Assembly (NCBI RefSeq): GCF_932526225.1 | Contig: NC_064041.1 | Span: 7,996,313-8,060,312 of the forward strand | Length of the DNA: 64,000 nt | Direction of reading: 5' to 3' | Source: Nematostella vectensis | Taxonomy: Eukaryota > Cnidaria > Anthozoa > Actiniaria > Edwardsiidae | Shown: piece by piece, positions 35,412 through 48,245 of the stretch | How the letters are laid out: each line of letters starts with the position of its first letter | Position numbering within the stretch: position 1 is the stretch's first letter | The notes under the pieces: generated by a model | Seen by the model: only the letters and a program-made list of their open reading frames with translations | What the model was told of the DNA's origin: nothing | Database searches by the model: none | Translations under genes and position numbers: made by a program

Positions 35412-36503
35412 TTACAGAGAGGTGGTGACGGGGCAAGATGATAACGACGGGACCTCTGCTTGAGAGCTTTCCTGGCAAATGTCGCGGTTCAGTACAGCGC
35501 TAGAAGTGTTTTCTTGTGGGTTCTTGGTCCTGGCCACACATTCCCTTCGGACCACGATTGGGCCAGGACAAACATCGCGGCTCAGTACAACTCTAGAAGG
35601 AGTGTCTTGAAGGTTGTTGGTTCTGGCAACACGTTCGCCTCTTACCACAAATGGACCATTTGTTGGGTATAATTGAACACGTGTACAACACAAGAACTTA
35701 ACGAGAGCTTTTTTAAAGCCGTCCATTCTGAGTGTAAAAATCACAGGGTTAACCAGTGAGTTAGCGAACCTTATACAGTAGCAAGCTAGCACCACATGGG
35801 CCTCGGTGTTTCTAACATCAGTGACAAATATCACAGTCGGGACACAACACAAAAGTGAGATGGAAGTTGCGGTGACCAGGGTCTTGGCCATGTTTCTCTC
35901 TCGTTGTTGTGTCTGGGGTAACGCCTGGCGCCCGTGCTGTCTGTTCTGCAGTTTGAACTTGACAAAAATAGCAGAATAGCAAAGACAGATAACGGGAAGT
36001 GTACAAGCGATCAAGTATTTCACGAAGATATTAAACACGTCAACAGAAATAAGCAGGGCTACAATAGCAGAGGAGATACATAACAATTGGAACGCAAAAC
36101 AAAAATAGTATGGGTACATTCTTGAGACACGATAACGAAAAGGGAACATCGTAGCGAAAAATCGCTCAATGGCAATGATCAAAAGACCAAGTCCTGAACT
36201 CACTGTAGCATATACCTGAAAGGCACTACACGCGAATGAGTCTGGTACTTGGTGCGCTAACACTGCGCGCGTGTCGTGTCCGAGTGATATGAAAACGGCC
36301 AGGCAAATCGCCGCTATCCCAACTAGCGCATCGGCCAGCGCTAAGCTCACGATGAAGTAAGCACTGCGCTTACGGAGAGTTCTGTTCGTAATCAACACAA
36401 TGAGTGTTAGGACATTTGCCAAAGCTGCAAGAGTACCCTCGCCCAAGAACACAGCGATAGCAATGGTGTTAGTGTTGGGCTTCCCACTCGTTGTTCCTGA
36501 CAT
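35412..36503 (-). CDS. Class A GPCR, copy 7, type A, intact
   Basis: A 363-residue receptor, ATG at 36,503, close to copy 1. I see four replacements: F37L in TM1, S69A in TM2, H79R in the first extracellular loop and A177S in TM5. TM6 is the same SISLLCCVP version as copies 1, 3 and 11. Both tail repeats, the E-R-F motif and the Cys-Cys after helix 8 are kept. The upstream flank is complete, so this copy is a candidate for independent expression. Confidence 0.9.
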   Translation of the reverse strand: MSGTTSGKPNTNTIAIAVFLGEGTLAALANVLTLIVLITNRTLRKRSAYFIVSLALADALVGIAAICLAVFISLGHDTRAVLAHQVPDSFACSAFQVYATVSSGLGLLIIAIERFFATMFPFRYRVSRMYPYYFCFAFQLLCISSAIVALLISVDVFNIFVKYLIACTLPVICLCYSAIFVKFKLQNRQHGRQALPQTQQRERNMAKTLVTATSISLLCCVPTVIFVTDVRNTEAHVVLACYCIRFANSLVNPVIFTLRMDGFKKALVKFLCCTRVQLYPTNGPFVVRGERVARTNNLQDTPSRVVLSRDVCPGPIVVRRECVARTKNPQENTSSAVLNRDICQESSQAEVPSLSSCPVTTSL

Positions 36504-38480
36504 CGCGGCTAGTGTTTTTGGCTGAAGCCCCACAGTACTAGTACTAGTTATAAGCGAAATCTATCGCCGTTACGCCCCCTTCGTAACTCAGGTGGCTTGT
36601 TTGCTTGCATGCGTGTCCCGTTAAGTACTGTTTTTCGTAATTATTTCATGTGTGCCCCTTAGGAAGACCCAATAGGAGTAAAGAGGAAGTGAAACTTGAC
36701 CATTCTCTCTCCTGTTTTTTTTAAGAAAAGTAAATAAATAACGTTATAATAAAGTTACATGGTGAAATTATTACCATTGATGTTTCTATGTTTTTCTTTA
36801 AGTAACTCAATGGTAAATTTGACTCAAGTCTGAAACGACGATTGGAAAAAAAAAGTATTCATTTCATAGGTATACTTTGATAGCTCAGTATTTAAGATAT
36901 TGCTGATAAAAAAATTAAATTTCACAGATAATCGAGTTTGTGCTATTCTCGTCATTTCGTTCTCGTGATTGCAAGTGTGTTGACAAGTGCACTTCTATCG
37001 TGTTCAATGGAACGTTTTCGCTAAATGAGCAGTATTCAACATGCATCTCGGGAATATCTCGTTCGAAAACACGATAATACGAATATCATAAAGCTTTTAA
37101 TTTCGCAATGTTTTGGGACACCTTATAAAAGTGTTGTATGTTGAGTCCACCGCAATCTGAACGGACTAAAGCGATTTGCTAATGGATATCAGAGTATTCG
37201 AATGGGTATAGGAGCATCCAAAGAAAGGGTTGAAGGAAAATCCTCGAAAGCCAAACAATGAAAGGAGTTAGAGCCATTTTACATTAGTACTAACATTATT
37301 AAAGTTTAAGGTCATTCAATTCTAATTCCGTCGGCTTGATCAATGGGAAAAACTACAATAATGTCCTAATGAATCTTACGTCGGTCACTCACGCACCGGA
37401 CCAGTGACCACCCAGCAGCTTAAATATGTCGTGTGCAGTTTTACTAGTAGTTGCTTTATTTTAAGATGGTCCTAAAAAATGTGATACGCTTACCAACCTG
37501 TGGCACTTCGTAAAATGCAATCAAATTGAAAAAAATATAATAAGTAATAACAACAAATAAAATACTGATAGCGAAAAAGATGAAGAAAAAAACGTTATAG
37601 CGCATTACGGATTTCTGATTTTTCAATTTTTAAGTTGTTGAGGTTTTGTTTCATAATTTAATGGCTGCCTTCTAAATGTTCTACCCATCAAGCTATGTAG
37701 ATATTTTGGAGAAAAAACTTGATCCCAACAAACCTAGTATTTGCATTCTGGACAGAATTGTTAAAACAAAAGTTTTAACACAGAATTGTGAGAAGAAAAG
37801 TCAGTGATTAAGTATTCCGGAAACTGTATTCTGTGTCCTCAACAGACTGTCAACATATAAAAGCAGTATTTTCAGTTGAAAATATTTTTCGTGCACTGAA
37901 CTCGTTTACTTTTGACATCCATTTCTTTTTCTAGTTTCTCGAAAATAATAATATGATTGTATTTTGAGCGCGGGATGTAATTGAATGGACTAGGACGAAA
38001 AATGTATGGAAATTTTTTAACTGTTTTCGTTTTCAAGGGTCACCGAATAATCTTCCCCAAGCACTTCTAATCCCTGCACCGCTTTTTGAAGCAAACTTCA
38101 TTTATTTTGCAAAAATTCGCAGAGCGAATATTTGAAATTCCCATTGAGCTTTTTTGGATTGTAAACTTTAGGGCATAGTGAAATAGTGCAATACGAACAA
38201 TTTCGTTTTTCTTAACAAATCAACCACCCTGCAAAATTACAAAGCCCGTTGATCGGACAGGTGACGAAAGGCTATGAAACCCTATGCAAATAAGATGTTC
38301 ATCTCAGTTGTGAATTTTAATCTAAAAAAACGCTTAAATCACTGCGAATTTCAATCCACCCTTCAACTAAAACAGCTTTATTCTATTTCACAGTATCAAC
38401 TGATACAGAGGAAGTTGTATTTTTAAAAATGGTGTTTTCAATATTCTAACAAAAATAAAACAACCTCGTTCCGCATGCAG
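36504..38480. other. Type A upstream flank, copy 7
   Basis: Matches 5030-7003 with few differences (for example a shorter repeat of CTAGTAC before the ATG and changes near 36,736-36,770). No gene seen. Confidence 0.6.
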
Positions 38481-38488
38481 ATCTACGT

Positions 38489-38670
38489 ACAAATCAACCA
38501 ACCAACCAACCAACCAACCACCCACCCACCCAACCAACCAACCAACCACCCACCCAGCCACCCATCCACCCACCCACCCACCCACCCACTCACCCACCCA
38601 CCCACCCACCCAACCAACCAACCAACCAATCAATCACCCACCCACTCACTCACTCAATCACCCACCCACC
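38489..38670. repeat. (CCAA)n/(CCCA)n microsatellite, copy 3
   Basis: Same composition as the tracts at 7015 and 19,161 with one extra CCCA-type unit at its right end. Confidence 0.95.
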
Positions 38671-38705
38671 CACCCAAACACACCTCACACAGGTTCCCCT
38701 CATAA
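38671..38705. repeat. Minisatellite remnant (tract 7, about one unit)
   Basis: A single 28-bp-type unit between the tetranucleotide tract and the 3' flank of copy 8. It marks either loss of a whole array or the state before expansion. Confidence 0.8.
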
Positions 38706-39110
38706 TAACCACAATGTTATTTCCAAACCAGTGGGAGTAGAAAGCAAATACAAATAGTATGTTTCTATAAATTCAAGCCAGTGGGAGTAGAAAGCAAATA
38801 CAAATAGTATGTTACTATAAATTCAAGCAAGATCAGTATGAATGTCTAGACCTATGTTTAACAATCATTGTATTTAAAGGCCTCGAAACATTTTCTTTCT
38901 GGCTCAGGTGGGGTAAGGGGTGGTTGAGAAAATATACGCCTCTTCTGGTTTTTTTTTTTTTTAGAAATTTTGAAAATATTTTGAAGAAACCTGTTCCCGA
39001 AGCCCCATTCCCTGCTACGGCCCTAAAAACAAAGACTGATTTTCTCTTGCGACGTCATATTTATTTTTGAACATTTCATGTGATACATGGTTCCAACGCA
39101 ATAAAAAGTG
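38706..39110. other. 3' flank of receptor copy 8 with 50-bp tandem duplication
   Basis: The usual 3' flank, in which 38,728-38,777 is repeated directly at 38,778-38,827 (one base changed, TTTCT/TTACT). A T-run lies at 38,949-38,962. Poly(A)-type TTTATT lies near 39,059. Confidence 0.75.
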
Positions 39111-40548
39111 TTACTTCCACACTCCGTCTTTAGAGAGGGGTGGTGACGGGGCCAGATGATAAGGACGGGACCTCTGCTTGAGAGGGGTAGTGACGGGGCC
39201 AGATGATAAGGACGGGACCTCTGCTTGAGAGGGGTGGTGACGGGGCCAGATGATAAGGACGGGACCTCTGCTTGAGAGGGGTAGTGACGGGGCCAGATGA
39301 TAAGGACGGGACCTCTGCTTGAGAGGGGTAGTGACGGGGCCAGATGATAAGGACGGGACCTCTGCTTGAGAGGGGTGGTGACGGGGCCAGATGATAAGGA
39401 CGGGACCTCTGCTTGAGAGGGGTGGTGACGGGGCCAGATGATAAGGACGGGACCTCTGCTTGAGAGGGGTGGTGACGGGGCCAGATGATAAGGACGGGAC
39501 CTCTGCTTGAGAGCTTTTCTGGCAAATGTCACGGTTCAGTACAGCCCCAGAAGTGCTTTCTTGTGTGTTCTTGGTCCTGGCCACACATTCCTTTTGGACC
39601 ACGATTGGGCCAGGACAAACATCGCGGCTCAGTACAACTCTAGAAGGAGTGTTTTGAAGGTTGTTGGTTCTGGCGACACGTTCGCCTCTTATTACAAATG
39701 GACCATTTGTTGGGTGCAACTGAACACGTGAACAACACAAGAACTGTACGAGAGCCTTTTTAAAGCCGTCCATTCTGAGTGTATAAACCACAGGGTTAAC
39801 CAGTGAGTTAGCGAACCTTATACAGTAGCAAGCTAGCATCACATATGCTTCTGTGTTTCTAAAATAATTAATAAATACCGCAGTGGGGACGAAAAAAAAA
39901 AGAGAGGAAAGTTGCGGTGACAAGGGTCTTGGCCATGTTTCTCTCTCGTTGTTGTGTCTGGGGTAACGCCTGGTGCCCGTGCTGTCTGTTCTGCAGTTTG
40001 AACTTGACAAAGATAGCAGCATAGCAAAGACAGATAACGGGAAGTGTACAAGCGATCAAGTATTTCACGAAGATATTAAACACGTCAACAGAAATAAGCA
40101 GGGCTACAATAGCAGAGGAGGAACATAACCATTGGAACGCAAAACCAAAATAGTACGGGTACATTCTTGAGACACGATAACGAAAAGGGAACATCGTAGC
40201 GAAAAACCGCTCAATGGCAATGAACAAAAGACCAAGTCCTGAACTCACTGTAGCATATACCTGAAAGGCACTACACGCGAATGAGTCTGGTACTTGGTGC
40301 GCTAACACTTCGCGCGTGTCGTGTCCGAGTGCTATGAAGACGGCCAGGCAAATCGCCGCTATCCCAACTAGCGCATCGGCCAGCGCTAAGCTCGCGATGA
40401 AGTAAGCACTGCGCTTACGGAGAGTTCTGTTCGTAATAAACACAATGAGTGTTAGGACATTTGCCACAGCCGCAAGGGTACCCTCGCCCAAGAACACAGC
40501 GATAGCAATGGTGTTAGTGTTGGGCTTCCCACTCGTTGTTCCTGACAT
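39111..40548 (-). pseudogene. GPCR copy 8, type A, frameshifted, extended tail
   Basis: Start codon (40,548), TM1-TM5 and the third loop are intact. Near 39,890-39,905, in TM6, an A-run replaces the AAACAAAAATATG of copy 5 with a net loss of 2 bases, and the first frame soon ends in RPHCGIY. TM7 and the tail continue in the other frame and run through eight 47-bp repeats to a stop at 39,111, adding over 100 residues compared with normal copies. The TM6 haplotype resembles copy 5. A sequencing error in the A-run is possible, but a 2-base difference makes a real break more likely. Confidence 0.75.
39133..39508. repeat. 47-bp tandem repeat at receptor 3' end, 8 units
   Basis: Eight units of 47 bp, starting GAGAGGGGTGGTGACGGGGC or the GTAGTG variant, at 39,133, 39,180, 39,227, 39,274, 39,321, 39,368, 39,415 and 39,462. 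The unit derives from the last codons of the receptor (SSQAEVPSLSS...). Since 47 is not a multiple of 3, successive units are read in rotating frames, and all three minus-strand frames stay open. Confidence 0.95.
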
Positions 40549-42874
40549 CGCGGCTAGTGTTTTTGGCTGAAGCCCCACAGTGCTAGTACTAGTTATAAGC
40601 GAAATCTATCGCCGTTACGCCCCCTTAGTAACCCAGGTGGCTTGTTTGCTTGCATGCGTGTCCCGTTAAGTACTGTTTTTCGTAATTATTTCATGTGTGC
40701 CCCTTAGGAAGACCCAATAGGAGTAAAGAGGAAGTGAAACTTGATCATTCTCTTTCCTGTTTTTTAAATCTTATAATAACGTTACACGGTGAAATTTTTA
40801 CCATTGATGTTTCTATGTTTTTCTTTAAGTAACTCAATGGTAAATTTGACTCAAGTCTGAAACGACGATTGGAAAATAAGTATTCATTTCAGAGGTATTC
40901 TTTGATAGCTCAGTATTTTAAGAAATTGCTGATGAAAAAATTTAAATTTCACAGACAATCGAGTTTGTGCTATTCTCGTCATTTCGTTCTCGTGATTGCA
41001 AGTGTGTTGACAAGTGCACTTCTATCGTGTTCAATGGAACGTTTTCGCTAAATGAGTAGTATTCAACACGCATCTCGGGAATATATCGTTCGAAAACACG
41101 ATAATACGAATATCATAAAGCTTTTAATTTCGCAATGTTTTGGTACACCTTTTAAAAGTTCCGTATGTTGAATCCACCGCAATCTGAACGGACTAAAGCG
41201 ATTTGCTAATGGTAGCTATCGGAGTATCCAAAGAAAGGGTTGAAGGAAAACCATAGAAAGCCAAACAATGAAAGAAGGCAGAGCCATTTTACATTAGTGC
41301 TAACATTATTAAAGTTTAAGGTCATTCAATTATGTTTTCACCGGCTTGATCAATGGGAAAAAACTACAATAATGTTCTAATGAATCTTACCACGGTCACT
41401 CAAGCACCTTGGACAAGTGACCATCCCGCAGCTTTAATATGTCGTGTGCAGTTTTAGTAGTAGTAGCTTTATTTTAAGATGGTCCTAAAAAAATTAGATA
41501 CGCTTTCAAACCTGTAGCACTTCGTAAAATGCAATCAAATTGAAATAATTATAATAAGTAATAACAAAAAATAAAATACTGATAGTGGAAAAGATAAAGA
41601 AAAAAACGTTATTGCGCATTACGGATTTTCGCTTTTTCAATTTTTAAGTTCGCCAGGTTTTGTTTCATAATTTCATGGCTGTCCTCTAAATGTTCTACCC
41701 ATCAAGCTCATGTAGATATTTTGGAGTAAAAAACTTGATCTCAACAAACCAAGTATTTGCATTGGGGACAGAATTGTGAGAAGAAAAGTCAGTGATTAAG
41801 TATTCCGGAAACTGTATTCTGGGTCCTCAACAGACTGTTCTCAACATAAAAAAGCAGCATTTTCAGTTGAAAATATTTTTCGTGCACTGAACTCGTATAC
41901 CTTGTGCCATCCATTTCTTTTTCTTTCGCGTTGAGGATAATTGAATCAACTAGTTTTGCTACACCATATAATGATATCAGGGTCTGGACTAGCGACAAAC
42001 GGCTTAAAAAGTAACTGACTACCTACAAAACATGATAAAAACTAGTGACTAGGGACAAAAAATATTTGCCGACTACCGACATTTTATCATTTCCGGTATC
42101 TTTACTCTTTACTTTCCTCGCCAATATAATTAAATTCGGTCATTTCAGAATCTGCACAATGTTTTTCCTGTTGCATAAAACTTTTCAGTCTATTATTAAT
42201 CCATAATAAATTTATTACCAATAAGTTGTTTAATTACTAATCAATCTTAAATAATGTTTAATCTTGTTTATACACGAAATCTGGTACAAGAGCGATTACA
42301 AGCTTAGATTCACCGACTACCAACAAATTATGGAAATTTTTACTCACTACCGACATGCAGACCCCCAATCCAGACCCTGTGATATCCTTCTCGAACAAAT
42401 AATTATTGTTATTATTTATTGATTATTTTATTTTGTGGGTAATTGAAAAACTCGTTTTGCTACCTCATAATGATATCCTTTGGTTTGAAGAAAAAAACCT
42501 CCCATTTTGAGGTTTGACATGAATTATATTCTATGCAAAAAGTCACCCGTCACATTTTGATGATCATAAAAAAATATATATATATTTCATACGTTTTAAC
42601 ATTATGCTGGAAAAAAGCTTTGTGTCGTATTTAACCATTAATTCGCCTTAATAATTGAATAACTCGTTTTGCAACCTATAATGATATCCTTTTTGAATCT
42701 TTGATAAATTATTATTGTTGTTATGTCATTTCCAAATTAGAATCTGTCCAAACCGCATGTCATTGGAGAGTGGGAAGCAAATACAAGAACCATGTTTCTA
42801 TAAATTAAAGCAAGATGAGTACGAATGTAAAAACCTATGTCCCACAATCACTGCCGTTGAAGGCCTCGAAATAT

Positions 42875-42907
<33 letters not shown>

Positions 42908-43117
42908 GAAAATATTAGGGACACAGCCGAACCACTACTGATCATATCCATAGAATTGTTTTGAAACATTGAGAGAAAATGTGTCCCAAGAGCCCCACCC
43001 CCTACTACGGCCCTGACAATAAAGACTGATTTGATCTTGCGGCGTCTTATTTATTCTGGACATTTCATTTGATACATGGTTCCAAGGCAGTTGAAATGTT
43101 ACTTCGGCCCTCCGCCT
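40549..43117. other. Upstream flank of copy 8 running into 3' flank of copy 9, without minisatellite
   Basis: Paralogue of 27,615-30,188 at an offset of about 12.93 kb. It has the same TAATTGAA-type dispersed motif (about 41,938, 42,438 and 42,651), the same GACTACC-type strings and a T-run/G-run at 42,877-42,907. No gene recognised. Confidence 0.6.
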
Positions 43118-44024
43118 TTAGAGAGAGGTGGTGACGGGGCAAGATGATAAGGAGACCTCTTCTTGAGAGCTTTTCATGCAAATGTCGAGGTTCAGCACAG
43201 CTCTAGAAGTGTTTTCTTGTGGTTTCTTTGTCTTGGCCACATATTTTCCTCGGACCACGAATGGACCAAGACAAATATCACGGCTCAGTACAGCTCTAGA
43301 AGGAGTGTCTTGTAGGTTGTTGGTTCTGGCGACACGTTCGCCTCTTACCACAAATGGACCATTTGTTGGGTGCAACTTAACACGTAAACAACACAAGAAC
43401 TTAACGGGAGCCTTTTTAAAGCCGTCCATTCTGAGTGTATAAACCACAGGGTTAACCAGTGAGTTAGCGAACCTTATACATTAGCAACCTAGCACCACAT
43501 GGGCTTCGGTGTTTCTAAAATCATTAATAAATACTCCAGTCGGGACGTAACCCAAAAGTGAGAGGAAGGTTGCGGTGACCAGGGCATTGGCCATGTTTTT
43601 CTCTCGTTGTTGTGTCTGGGGTAACGCCAGGCGCCCCGTACTGTCTGTTCTGCAGTTTGAACTTGACAAAGATAGCTGCGTAGCAAAGACACATAACGGG
43701 AAGGGCACAAGCGATCAAGTATCCATCAAAGATATTAAACATGTCAACAGAAATAAGCAGGGCTACAATAGCAGAGGAGGAACATAACCATTGGAACGCG
43801 ATTCCAAAATAGTACGGGTACATTCCTGCGACAAGATAACGAAATGGGAACATCGTCGCGAAGAACCGCTTAATGGTAATGATTAAAAGACCAAGTCCAG
43901 AACTCAGGCTAGCATATACCTGAAAGGCACTACAGACGGTCTGATACTTGGTGACACAGTCTGGTACTTGGTGCGCTGCGCGGCAAACACGGCGATAGCA
44001 ATGGTGTTAGTGTTGGGCTTTCCA
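43118..44024 (-). pseudogene. GPCR copy 9, type B, TM1-TM2 deleted
   Basis: TM3 end to tail are recognisable in broken frames (43,118-43,447 and 43,524-43,853). At about 43,978-43,990 the sequence jumps from the first extracellular loop to the region before TM1, so TM1 and TM2 are absent. A frame change occurs near TM6-TM7. TM6 is a fourth version, FLSLLGYVPTGVF. The tail keeps two 31-residue repeats with many private changes. Type B junction at 44,024. Not functional. Confidence 0.9.
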
Positions 44025-44640
44025 AAATTCTCTCTCTACCCCTCAAGCTCATCTAAATATTTTTAAATTATAAAGTTCACCCAAACAAACCAAGAATATG
44101 CGTCGTGGACGAATTGTTAAAAGGAAAGTCAGGGATAAATTATCAAGGAACTGTATTCTGGGTCCTCCACAGACTGTTCTCAACATAAAAAGGCACCATC
44201 TCAAGTTGAAAAATATTTTCGTGCCCTGTACTCATAACCTTTTTACAAAATTCCTTTTTCTTTATTTACCCCAAAAATAATAATGAAATAATATTTTGTA
44301 CGTGGTATGTAATTAAATGGATTAATAAGGAAGATGTATGAAATTTTTTTAACCGTTTTTAAGGGTCATCAAATAATCTTCGACTAGCATTTCCGATGCG
44401 AGGACCGCTGTTTTTGTACGGAACTCAGTCATTTTAATTGCAAAAATTCGCACAGAGAGTATTTTAATTTTTTATGGCCTTTTTTGATTGTGAGCTTTAA
44501 GATAAATTACGCGAGCCGTTTTCGGCGAGTGATATTAATCCCAAATTCTACTTGGAACCCATATTATAACATTTTTATGATATAAATGCGCATAATTGAG
44601 AGAGCGAGTGCGTCCAAAATCGAAAAAGTACCATCTCCAA
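44025..44640. other. Type B upstream flank, copy 9
   Basis: Matches 10,758-11,375. A 60-codon plus-strand frame here (44,098-44,280) is closed at the homologous site of other copies and is not taken as a gene. Confidence 0.55.
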
Positions 44641-46848
44641 AACAAACCACATGTTGTTACCCCTCCCAAACACACCCCACATAGGTACCCCTCCCAAACA
44701 CACCCCACAGAGGTACCCCTCCCAAACACACCCCACAAAGATACCCCTCCCAAACACACCCCACAGAGGTACCCCTCCCAAACACAGCGCACACAGGTAC
44801 CCCTCACAAACACACCCCACCCAGGTATCCCAAACAAGCACACCCCACACAGGTACCCCTCATAAACACACCCTACACAGTTACACCTCAAAAACACTGC
44901 CCACACTGGTACCCCTCACAAACACACCCCACACAGTTACCCCTCACAAACACGCCCCACACAGGTACCCCGAATAAACACGCCCCACACAGGTACCCCT
45001 CATAAACACACCCCACACAGGTTCCCCTCACAAACACACCTCACACAGTTACCCCTCACAAACACACCCCAAACAGGTTTCCCCTCCCAAACACTACCCA
45101 CAAAGTTACCCCTCCCAAACACACCCCACACAGGTTTCCCCTCCCAAACACACCCCACACAGGTACCCCTCCCAAACACACCCCACACAGGTACCCCTCC
45201 CAAACACACCCCACACAGGTACCCCTCCCAAACACACCCCACACAGGTACCCTTCCCAAACACACCCCACACAGGTACCCCTCATAAACACACCCCACAC
45301 AGGTTCCCCTCACAAACACACCTCACACAGGTACCCCTCACAAACACACCCGACACAGGTTCCCCTCATAAACACACCCCACACAAGTACCCCTCACAAA
45401 CACACACCATACAGGTACCCCACACAAGCACACCCCACACAGGTACCCCTCATAAACACACCCCACACAGGTACCCCTCACTAAGACACCCCACACAGGT
45501 ACCCAACACAAGCACACCCCACACAGGTACCCCTCACAAACACACCCCACACATGTATCCTCAAAAACACACCCCACACAGGTACCCCTCCCAAACACAC
45601 CCCACACAGTTACCCCTTAAAAAACACACACGACACAGCTACCCCTCCCAAACACACCCCACACAGTTACCCCTCACAAACACGCCCCACACAGCTACCC
45701 CGAATAAACACGCCCAACACAGGTACCCCTCATAAACACACCCCACACAGGTTCCCCTCACAAACACACCTCACACAGTTACCCCTCACAAACACACCCA
45801 AAACAGGTTTCCCCTCCCAAACACTACCCACACAGTTACCCCTCCCAAACACACCCCACACAGGTTTCCCCTCCCAAACACACCCCACACAGGTACCCCT
45901 CCCAAACACACCCCACACAGGTACCCCTCCCAAACACACCCCACACAGGTACCCTTCCCAAACACACCCCACACAGGTACCCCTCATAAACACACCCCAC
46001 ACAGGTTCCCCTCACAAACACAACTCACACAGGTACCCCTCACAAACACACCCGACACAGGTACCCCTCATAAACACTCCTCACACAGGTTCCCCTCACA
46101 AACACACCCCACACAGGTACCCCTCATAAACACACCTCACACAGGTTCCCGTCCCAAACACACCCCACACAGGTACCCCTCATAAACACACCCCACACAG
46201 GTTCCCCTCACAAACACACCTCACACAGGTACCCCTTACAAACACACCCGACACAGGTACCCCTCATAAACACTCCTCACACAGGTTCTCCTCACAAACA
46301 CACCCCACACAGGTACCCCTCATAAACACACCTCACACAGGTTCCATTAACAAACACACCTCACACAGTTACCCCTCCCAAACACTACCCACACAGTTAC
46401 CCCACACAGGTACCCTTCATAAACACACCCCACACAGGTTCCCCTCACAAACACACCTCACACAGGTACCCCTCACAAACACACCCGACACAGGTACCCC
46501 TCAAATACACACCCGACACAGGTTTCCCTTAAAAACGCACCCCACACAGGTACCCCTCACAAACACACCCAACACAGGTACCCAACACAAGCACACCCCA
46601 CACAGTTACCCCACACAAGTACACCCCACACAAGTACTCCTCATAAACACGCCACACACAGGTACCCCTAACAAACATGCCCCACACAGGTATCTCTTAC
46701 AAACACACCCCACACAGGTATCCCAAACAAGAACACCCCACACAGGTACCCCTCATAAACATACCCCACACAGGTATCCCTTACAAACACACCCCACACA
46801 GTGACACCTTAAAAACACTGCCCACACAGGTACCCCTCACAAACACAA
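44641..46848. repeat. 28-bp minisatellite, tract 8
   Basis: About 79 units. It contains a locally repeated series of about 670 bp: variants at 45,000-45,300 recur at 45,730-46,020. Confidence 0.95.
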
Positions 46849-47171
46849 TGTTATTTCCAAACCAGTGGGAGTGGGAAGCAAATACAAATAGTCTGTTTCT
46901 ATAAATTCAAGCAATATCAGTATGAATGTCGAAACCTATGTTTAACAATAGAAACCTCTTTTTGGCTAGGGTGGGGTGGCGGGTGGTGGAGAAATATATA
47001 CGCCCCTTCTGGTCATTTTCTTAGAAGTTTTATAAATATTAGGAGGAAAGCCGTCCCCAAAGCCCCTTTCATTGCTACGGCCCTGACAATAAAGACTAAT
47101 TTTCTCTTGCGACGTCATATTTATTTTTGAACATTTCATTTGATACATTTTTATACTTCGCCCCTCATCCT
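46849..47171. other. 3' flank of receptor copy 10
   Basis: Usual 3' flank with minus-strand AATAAA; nothing else. Confidence 0.6.
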
Positions 47172-48245
47172 TTACAGAGAGGTGGTGACGGGGCAAGATG
47201 ATAACGACGGGACCTCTGCTTGAGAGCTTTCCTGGCAAATGTCGCGGTTCAGTACAGCTCTAGAAGTGTTTTCTTGTGGGTTCTTGGTCCTGGCCACACA
47301 TTCCCTTGTGAACACGATTGGGCCAGGACAAACATCGCGGCTCAGTACAACTCTAGAAGGAGTGTCTTGAAGGTTGTCGGTTCTGGCGACACGTTCGCCT
47401 CTTACCACAAATGGACCATTTGTTGGGTGCAACTGAACACGTGAACAACACAAGTACTTAACGAGAGCCTTTTTAAAGCCGTCCATTCTGAGTGTATAAA
47501 CCACAGGGTTAACCAGTGAGTTAGCGAACCTTATACAGTAGCAAGCTAGCACCACATGGGCCTCGGTGTTTCTAAAATCAGTGACAAATATTACAGTCGG
47601 GACGCAACACAAAAGTGTAAGGGAAGTTGCGGTGACCAGGGTCTTGGCCATGTTTCTCTCTCGTTGTTGTGTCTGGGGTAATGCCTGGCGCCCGTGCTGT
47701 CTGTTCTGCAGTTTGAACTTGACAAAGATAGCAGCATAGCAAAGACAGATAACGGGAAGTGTACAAGCGATCAAGTATTTAACGAAGATATTAAACACGT
47801 TAACAGAAATAAGCAGGGCTACAATAGCAGAGGAGGAACATAACAATTGGAACGCAAAACCAAAATGGTATGGGTACATTCTTGAGACACGATAACGAAA
47901 AGGGAACATCGTAGCGAAAAACCGCTCAATGGCAATGATCAAAAGACCAAGTCCTGAACTCACTGTAGGATATACCTGAAAGCACTACACTCGAATGAGT
48001 CTGGTACTTGGTGCGCTAACACTTCGCGCGTGTCGTGTCCGAGTGCTATGAAGACGGACAGGCAAATCGCCGCTATCCCAACAAGCGCATCGGCCAGCGC
48101 TAAGCTCGCGATAAAGTAAGCACTGCGCTTACGGAGAGTTCTGTTCGTAATAAACACAATGAGCGTTAGGACATTTGTCACAGCTGCAAGGGTACCTTCG
48201 CCCAAGATCACGGCGATAGCAATGGTGTTAGTGTGGGGCTTTCCA
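47172..48245 (-). pseudogene. GPCR copy 10, type B, frameshifted in TM3
   Basis: Type B 5' breakpoint at 48,245, so no ATG. In addition one base is missing at about 47,980 (GAAAGCAC instead of GAAAGGCAC), breaking the frame at the start of TM3. Downstream, 47,172-47,963 is open through TM7 and the full double-repeat tail. TM6 is SLTLLCCVP as in copies 2 and 4. Confidence 0.85.

Larger units (their letters stand above)
34050..38670. repeat. Third copy of the receptor 1 block
   Basis: Minisatellite end, 3' flank, receptor, upstream flank and tetranucleotide tract match about 2,580-7,195 at a constant offset of 31,474 bp (receptor 3938/35412; microsatellite end 7159/38633). The left limit is approximate because it lies in minisatellite. 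It ends where only about 35 bp of minisatellite remain instead of tract 2. Confidence 0.85.

Noticed and set aside
44098..44280. 60-codon frame MRRGRIVKRK... in the type B flank
   Set aside because: Not open in the homologous flanks of other copies, and its sequence derives from non-coding type A flank.
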